A stretch of DNA of 64,000 nucleotides from Flavobacteriales bacterium (GTDB lineage Bacteria > Bacteroidota > Bacteroidia > Flavobacteriales_D > Crocinitomicaceae), in assembly GCA_947454525.1 (NCBI GenBank), contig CANGJM010000011.1, positions 1 through 64,000 of the forward strand, given 5' to 3'. Every line of letters starts with the position of its first letter. The stretch's first letter is position 1. Both the position numbers and the translations under genes were made by a program. The notes under the pieces were generated by a model that worked only from the letters and a program-made list of their open reading frames with translations, was not told where the DNA came from and made no database searches. This document shows, piece after piece, positions 59,396-64,000 of the stretch.

Positions 59396-61477
59396 TTAAA
59401 TGGAAATCCTAAGCTGGATAAGCAAATCCGACTTTCGATTTCCGGTGATTTGCTCCGCTCCAGAGCTAATTGAGCTGCGATTTTCGTATAAAAAGACGCC
59501 ATATTTGATCCATAAATCACAGGAACGCCAAAAACTGTAACGCAACAAGACATACGCTCGACTTCCTTGGTAATAATACGCGGGAACAGCAAATACGTAC
59601 AAGGCATTGCTTTCGAAGGTGTAAATGCGTGTATCGTAACTATCGGTATCAAACAAAGCAAAACGCAGCGACAAATCAAATGGACTACTTTTCGGTTTGA
59701 AAATTAAATCCTGCGAAAACAACATTCCTTTCTCCGGGGTATTGCTCGCTCGGTGAACCGTTACGTATTCCAAACGCGTTTTGAGTGAGATGAATTCGTT
59801 TAAGACACAGGACATGTTCAAACGGTAATTGCGCTGCATGACATCTTCGATTTCCGTGACGGTTCCATCGCTATCTCGGCTGTTTTTCTGACGCATTTGT
59901 TGACGAAAACGTCCGTAAATCTCAAAGGTTTTAGATGGCCTGTATACCGGCTGTAGCAAAATTTCATGTCCGTAGGATGGTGAATCGACGCCGTATTTCA
60001 TCCAGGGAAATTTAAATAAATCGACGTACGCGTTTAAGGACCAAGCGGAAGCAAGTTTCCATTTGACCGCTGCATACGTTCCCTCCTCGTTTTGTGTGTT
60101 ACTTCCTTCAGAGAATCCAGCATTGTACAAGGTTTGATAATCCTTTTGGTAGTTGCGGTACAAAACACCAAAGCTGAATCTTGGATCCAGGGACATCATC
60201 GCGGCATGCACCATTGCCCATCCGTTTTGAGCAGCAACATCCGGACGCAGGACTTTGGAAACCTCTCCAAAGACATTCATGTTTCTAAATACATAACTGT
60301 AATCGGAGCTCAATGAAGTGAAGGTTGTTCCACGGAAATCAAATTGATTGTAGTACTGAATATCCTTCGAATACGGCTTATCGTATCCCTGATGAACCAG
60401 TGCTCCACCCCAGCGAAAAGCACCATTGACATACCGGACATTCGCTCCCAATATTCGTTCGTTCAGTCCGTTCTTTTTCGCAATTTCATTCGTCGTTCGG
60501 TGCAAACCAGTTAAGTCAATCGTCGAAACGAATTCCAACTCATCGTAAGTCGAATCTGACAAAGTAACACCGTCCATTTTCTTTTGTGAAGCGAACACAA
60601 GCAAGGACCAATTTCGGTATCCAAAATCCGCAGCGGCACCACGTAAAAAACGAGATTCATCCACAGAGGTATAAGCGCGAATGGGAATCACTGTGCGCTT
60701 CATGGTTGTTAAATCGGCTGTTTTACCAAAAGCGTAACTGGACCAAAGATTTAGTCCTTGTCCAACTTGAATCTGGTAATCACCGATAACCGCCGACTTC
60801 AAATACTTTCCACCTTTAAAAAACGCATGAGCGGAATAAAAATCGAAACCTTGTTTTTGTGTTCCACGAAAAAACTGTTCTCCTGCGTCCTTTTCGGCGG
60901 TTATTCCCACGGAAATATTAGTCTTGTAGGTATAGCGAAAACGGGAATAGTAGCGGTCGCCATTTCCGTAATAGTACTTATTCGAAGCTTGTTGAACAGA
61001 ATCACTGACATCCAGATATCCTGCTTTGGATTCCATCATGGGTTGGTAACGGATGTATTCCTCGAATTGTCCCTGCTTCATCGCTTCCTTCCACGTAATG
61101 TGCAATTGATCGAGACGGTCATCCACGTGAACGAACGGAAGAACCAACTGAATCACTTGAGCATCCCAATAGTTCAAACTTTGCAATTCATAAATAGAGA
61201 TAAATTTACCAAAGGCCTTTCGGTGCAAGAGCACATCGTTGATTTGAACACCCGTGAGCAAATACAATTCCTCCAGTTCTTCACCGGTGGTTGTGTTGAG
61301 ATTGATGGGATGATCGAAATAATAATTCAGCTGTTCGATGATGTTGGTTAAGTCCATGTTTTCGGACTGCACTTGTTCAGAGATAAATTCGATGCGTTGC
61401 TGAATAATTTCACTGCGGTCTTGCGCAAAAACGTTCCCAAAGGACAGCAGAAGCAAGCAGCAGCAAAGGAATCTCAT
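59396..61477 (-). CDS. outer-membrane protein with N-terminal helix-hairpin-helix domain
   Basis: A 693-residue exported protein. The signal peptide ends in NVFAQ. Residues about 50-115 contain two HhH-type segments (INLNTTTGEELEELYLLTGVQINDVLLHRKAFGKFISIYELQSLN), similar to ComEA-like domains. The rest (about 120-693) is a long strand-rich region with the pattern of a large outer-membrane barrel (for example FWRSCDLWIKYGVFLYEN, and the C-terminal DLLIQLRISI). Members of this type occur in Bacteroidota in pairs with a PorV/PorQ-like barrel. Here the barrel gene lies 1 nt upstream (61479), which fits an operon. A role in DNA uptake or outer-membrane transport is only inferred. Confidence 0.75.
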   Translation of the reverse strand: MRFLCCCLLLLSFGNVFAQDRSEIIQQRIEFISEQVQSENMDLTNIIEQLNYYFDHPINLNTTTGEELEELYLLTGVQINDVLLHRKAFGKFISIYELQSLNYWDAQVIQLVLPFVHVDDRLDQLHITWKEAMKQGQFEEYIRYQPMMESKAGYLDVSDSVQQASNKYYYGNGDRYYSRFRYTYKTNISVGITAEKDAGEQFFRGTQKQGFDFYSAHAFFKGGKYLKSAVIGDYQIQVGQGLNLWSSYAFGKTADLTTMKRTVIPIRAYTSVDESRFLRGAAADFGYRNWSLLVFASQKKMDGVTLSDSTYDELEFVSTIDLTGLHRTTNEIAKKNGLNERILGANVRYVNGAFRWGGALVHQGYDKPYSKDIQYYNQFDFRGTTFTSLSSDYSYVFRNMNVFGEVSKVLRPDVAAQNGWAMVHAAMMSLDPRFSFGVLYRNYQKDYQTLYNAGFSEGSNTQNEEGTYAAVKWKLASAWSLNAYVDLFKFPWMKYGVDSPSYGHEILLQPVYRPSKTFEIYGRFRQQMRQKNSRDSDGTVTEIEDVMQRNYRLNMSCVLNEFISLKTRLEYVTVHRASNTPEKGMLFSQDLIFKPKSSPFDLSLRFALFDTDSYDTRIYTFESNALYVFAVPAYYYQGSRAYVLLRYSFWRSCDLWIKYGVFLYENRSSISSGAEQITGNRKSDLLIQLRISI

Positions 61478-61478
61478 C

Positions 61479-62291
61479 TTACTTTACATCAAATTGAAAA
61501 GACACATGTGGCGACCAACCGAGTAGTTGATGGTAGGCTGTTCCAAAATCTAACTGAAACTGATCTTTGAATCGTCCACCAACCCCAAAGGCGAAGGACA
61601 ACGGAGCCGTTGAGATTCCCCCACGAAAATACCATTTCTCACTTGGCTTGTATTCCGTGGCAAATTTGACTTGAAGTGGCGAAATGACATTTTTTTCAAG
61701 TTCAACTAATACAATTAACTGTTCCGACAAACGGTAGTTCATTCCCAACCGCAAGGCACTTGGTAAGCGTTCATTGAGATTTGGAGAAACCTTGGAACGA
61801 CCAAGATTGACCGCCGCGAATCCGAAATGGATGCGTTCATTGAACTTTACTAATAATCCAAGATCCGCACTAAAGGAAACCGAAGTTCCGTAATTTTCAT
61901 TTAATCGAAGCAGGTGATGGTTTAACTTTACGCCCATGGAGACCTTTTCTGATAGGGCCATAGAAACACCTAGCCCACTTTTCATCGTCCGGTATTGCTG
62001 ATAACCATAAAGTTGACTTCCAGCCGAAAGAACTACTTTTTTCACAGGAATGGCATACACCACGCCTTGGGACTGTAATTCTTTTAATCCAAATCGATTT
62101 TGGTAACTGATTCCGAATGCTTGTTTTTTGATTCCCACAAGCGCCGCAGGATTATTCACGTGCGCCCAAACATCGTTGAGTGTCACGCTGGCATTCGCCA
62201 AGGACAAGGAACGAGCTCCATTGGTTAAATTCGTTTGACCCAAAGCGGATAAGGACAAAGAAATAGAGAATAAAATGACGAGTTGTTTCAC
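61479..62291 (-). CDS. PorV/PorQ-type outer-membrane protein (FadL-like barrel)
   Basis: About 270 residues with a signal peptide (VKQLVILFSISLSLSALGQ) and then GARSLSLANASVTLNDVWAHVNNPAALVGIKKQAFGISYQNRFG, which is the start motif of PorV/PorQ/UPF0164-type barrels (FadL-like fold). The C-terminus PHVSFQFDVK fits the barrel closing strand. The frame extends to an ATG at 62321, but a TATTTTAG box lies inside that stretch, so the GTG at 62291 is the likely start. It precedes the HhH-domain OMP gene by 1 nt. Function beyond an outer-membrane location is unknown. Confidence 0.7.
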   Translation of the reverse strand: MKQLVILFSISLSLSALGQTNLTNGARSLSLANASVTLNDVWAHVNNPAALVGIKKQAFGISYQNRFGLKELQSQGVVYAIPVKKVVLSAGSQLYGYQQYRTMKSGLGVSMALSEKVSMGVKLNHHLLRLNENYGTSVSFSADLGLLVKFNERIHFGFAAVNLGRSKVSPNLNERLPSALRLGMNYRLSEQLIVLVELEKNVISPLQVKFATEYKPSEKWYFRGGISTAPLSFAFGVGGRFKDQFQLDFGTAYHQLLGWSPHVSFQFDVK

Positions 62292-62392
62292 AATCACTGA
62301 ATTGAAGCAACTAAAATACATTTTTCGATTGAATCAAGCCATAAGTTGTCGATTGTAATCGTTTAGTCGAAGTTCAATTCAAACTTCTGTCG

Positions 62393-62400
62393 TATATTTG
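62393..62400 (+). promoter_or_regulatory. -7 box of methylmalonyl-CoA mutase operon
   Basis: TATATTTG matches the consensus; no clear TTG at the -33 position. The leader to the ATG at 62423 is about 18 nt. Confidence 0.5.
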
Positions 62401-62422
62401 AAAAAAGAAACTTTAGACAGCT

Positions 62423-63643
62423 ATGTCCAATTTAAACTACCCATTTGAACCCGTTGCTCATGAAGATTGGGTACTCCAAATTCACAAAGAATTACGCGGT
62501 CAAACGGAACAAATTGAATTCAAAGACTCGATTGAAGAGTTGGAATTAAACATCACAGAAGTCCCGACAAACTTGCTCACCATTTCTTCTCCATCGGAAT
62601 CGAATGAAGTAAACAGCGTGCATTTCGAGCGCATCGTGGATGAAAAAGAAAGTAACCGACGAATCCTCCTTGCTCTCATGCAAGGCGCGAATGCCTTATT
62701 CATCCGCATCGAAAAGGAAGAAGTAGATTGGAAGTTGGTGTTTGATCAAATTGAATTGGCGTACATCCGCACAGAGATACTCATGCAAGGAGAAGCACAG
62801 ATCAGCCACTTAACGACACAGTTAACGAAGGAACAACTTTCGCACATTGTGTTACTTTCTGACGAATTAAGAGACCAAAATCGCTCCACTTGCATTCCAT
62901 ATTTCAATGGATTCGAGTTACAGCAAATCGGAGCGAATGCGCAACAAGAATTAAGTTTAATCGCGACAGCTTACCACCACTATTTATCCGAAGGAAATCG
63001 TTCGGAAGTTGTATTTAGTGTAGGAGTCGGATCACAGTATTTTGTCCAAATGGCAAAAATACGCGCACTTCATTATTTGATTCAAAAAATTGCCGCGTTA
63101 CATGGTGTCGCTCATCCAGCATACCGAATTCAAGCACACATCGGATGGACGAATAAATCCTTGAAGGATCCATACACAAATTTACTGCGTCAAACGAGTG
63201 AGGCGATGTCCGCTTATGCTGGCGGAGTTCAAGGACTTGTAATTCATCCGTGGGATGAATATGCGCAAGAAGGTAAAGAGGATTTTACGTTGCGTATGTC
63301 CTTGAATGTTTACAACTTACTCAACGATGAAGCGCATTTTGACTGGGTACAAGATCCCATGAAAGGAAGTCGGATTGTGGAGGCGTTGACCGTTCAGATT
63401 GTCGAGAAAACATGGGGACGCATTCAATCCTTATCCGAAGTTCATGGAAAAGAATTGATTGATACCTGTCTTTCGGACATCGCTCAAACCAGACTGAAAC
63501 GTGAAGACGCATGGTTGAGCGGAAAAGAAAAACTCATTGGCGTGCATACATTCCTGAACAATGATGAAAGCAAAGCCAAATCATGGGGAACCATGCCCAA
63601 CTATTTAGGAAAAGAATATTTAACCGTTGAAAGAACACATTGA
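62423..63643 (+). CDS. mutA: methylmalonyl-CoA mutase, small subunit
   Basis: A 406-residue subunit of the B12-dependent mutase that interconverts methylmalonyl-CoA and succinyl-CoA. It has the TIM-barrel half (about 80-380: [20 protein letters not shown] at the start, [42 protein letters not shown] and [44 protein letters not shown]). The B12-binding domain of the large subunit is missing, as usual for the small subunit. The large-subunit gene starts 1 nt after its stop, so the two are co-translated. Confidence 0.93.
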   Translation: MSNLNYPFEPVAHEDWVLQIHKELRGQTEQIEFKDSIEELELNITEVPTNLLTISSPSESNEVNSVHFERIVDEKESNRRILLALMQGANALFIRIEKEEVDWKLVFDQIELAYIRTEILMQGEAQISHLTTQLTKEQLSHIVLLSDELRDQNRSTCIPYFNGFELQQIGANAQQELSLIATAYHHYLSEGNRSEVVFSVGVGSQYFVQMAKIRALHYLIQKIAALHGVAHPAYRIQAHIGWTNKSLKDPYTNLLRQTSEAMSAYAGGVQGLVIHPWDEYAQEGKEDFTLRMSLNVYNLLNDEAHFDWVQDPMKGSRIVEALTVQIVEKTWGRIQSLSEVHGKELIDTCLSDIAQTRLKREDAWLSGKEKLIGVHTFLNNDESKAKSWGTMPNYLGKEYLTVERTH

Positions 63644-63644
63644 G

Positions 63645-64000
63645 ATGAATAAAATCGATTTAAAAACGATTCCAGCTTTCGAAGTAGCGCATTCAACGGA
63701 ACAGATGGACGTTGTTGAACGAATGACGAACGAAGGATTTAGCGTGAAGTCCACATATACGTTGACAGATGTGGCGAACATCGAGCACACGCAATTCACT
63801 TCCGGATTCGCGCCATACCTTGGTGGACCATACGCTTCTATGTATGTGTCCAAACCTTGGACCATTCGTCAATACGCCGGATTTTCCACAGCGGAAGAGT
63901 CCAATGCATTCTACCGTAGAAATTTAGCTGCCGGACAAAAAGGATTATCCGTAGCCTTCGATTTAGCAACACACCGCGGTTACGATTCCGATCATGAGCG
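63645..64000 (+). CDS. mutB: methylmalonyl-CoA mutase, large subunit (5' part)
   Basis: The ATG at 63645 opens a frame that runs to the window end without a stop (118 full codons). The protein has the large-subunit start: [73 protein letters not shown], containing the substrate-binding Tyr and GGPY. The cobalamin-binding DxHxxG motif lies beyond the window. It follows mutA after 1 nt. Confidence 0.95.
   Translation, partial: MNKIDLKTIPAFEVAHSTEQMDVVERMTNEGFSVKSTYTLTDVANIEHTQFTSGFAPYLGGPYASMYVSKPWTIRQYAGFSTAEESNAFYRRNLAAGQKGLSVAFDLATHRGYDSDHE

Overview
The window is chromosomal DNA from a member of the Bacteroidota, most likely Flavobacteriales and perhaps a Fluviicola/Crocinitomicaceae-like organism. 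The evidence is: the 5' end of a Bacteroidota-type 16S rRNA gene at the left edge; promoters of the Bacteroidota form (TTG, about 19 nt, then TAnnTTTG) in place of sigma-70 boxes; almost no Shine-Dalgarno sites; several proteins with C-terminal type IX secretion (T9SS) sorting domains; and many signal peptides ending in AQ or SQ. The genus is inferred, not shown.

Layout. 1-10.4 kb: start of an rRNA operon on the minus strand with its promoter, then core genes (ABC-F ATPase, Rieske-like lipoprotein plus ferredoxin, MsrB-MsrA fusion, MFS transporter, queuosine-precursor transporter, NlpC/P60 hydrolase, MerR regulator, DUF5686 outer-membrane protein). 10.5-37.6 kb: an accessory region holding a NYN-domain protein, a c-type-heme lipoprotein, two RCC1/T9SS paralogs, an AbiF-like abortive-infection gene preceded by a probable small RNA, an OMP / ECF sigma / membrane-anchored barrel operon, many signal-peptide barrels and lipoproteins, a 945-residue T9SS adhesin-like protein, a duplicated OMP gene, and two toxin-antitoxin-like pairs. 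Only in this region does a hairpin repeat family recur; two arm sequences covary around a fixed GCA loop, and a larger composite form is about 160-185 bp.

37.6-48.9 kb: metabolic genes (metal-receptor-type binding protein plus cystathionine beta-synthase, GH20 hexosaminidase plus VanW protein, DOPA dioxygenase family, MenB, aminoacyl-histidine dipeptidase, RibBA, LolD-like ATPase, TIGR02757 protein). 49-56.6 kb: a second accessory stretch of exported unknowns, a transglutaminase-like protein, and an MNT nucleotidyltransferase with a truncated 5' duplicate about 2.5 kb away. 56.6-64 kb: HMG-CoA-lyase-like protein overlapping PyrD, an ECF sigma factor coupled to a 55-residue membrane peptide, an outer-membrane HhH protein with its barrel partner, and methylmalonyl-CoA mutase (both subunits, the large one cut by the window end).

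At least seven genes have a TAnnTTT-type -7 box ending exactly 4 nt before the ATG, which implies leaderless mRNAs. In several other genes the promoter box lies inside the longest reading frame and moves the real start downstream. I saw no tRNA genes, insertion sequences, integrases or CRISPR arrays.
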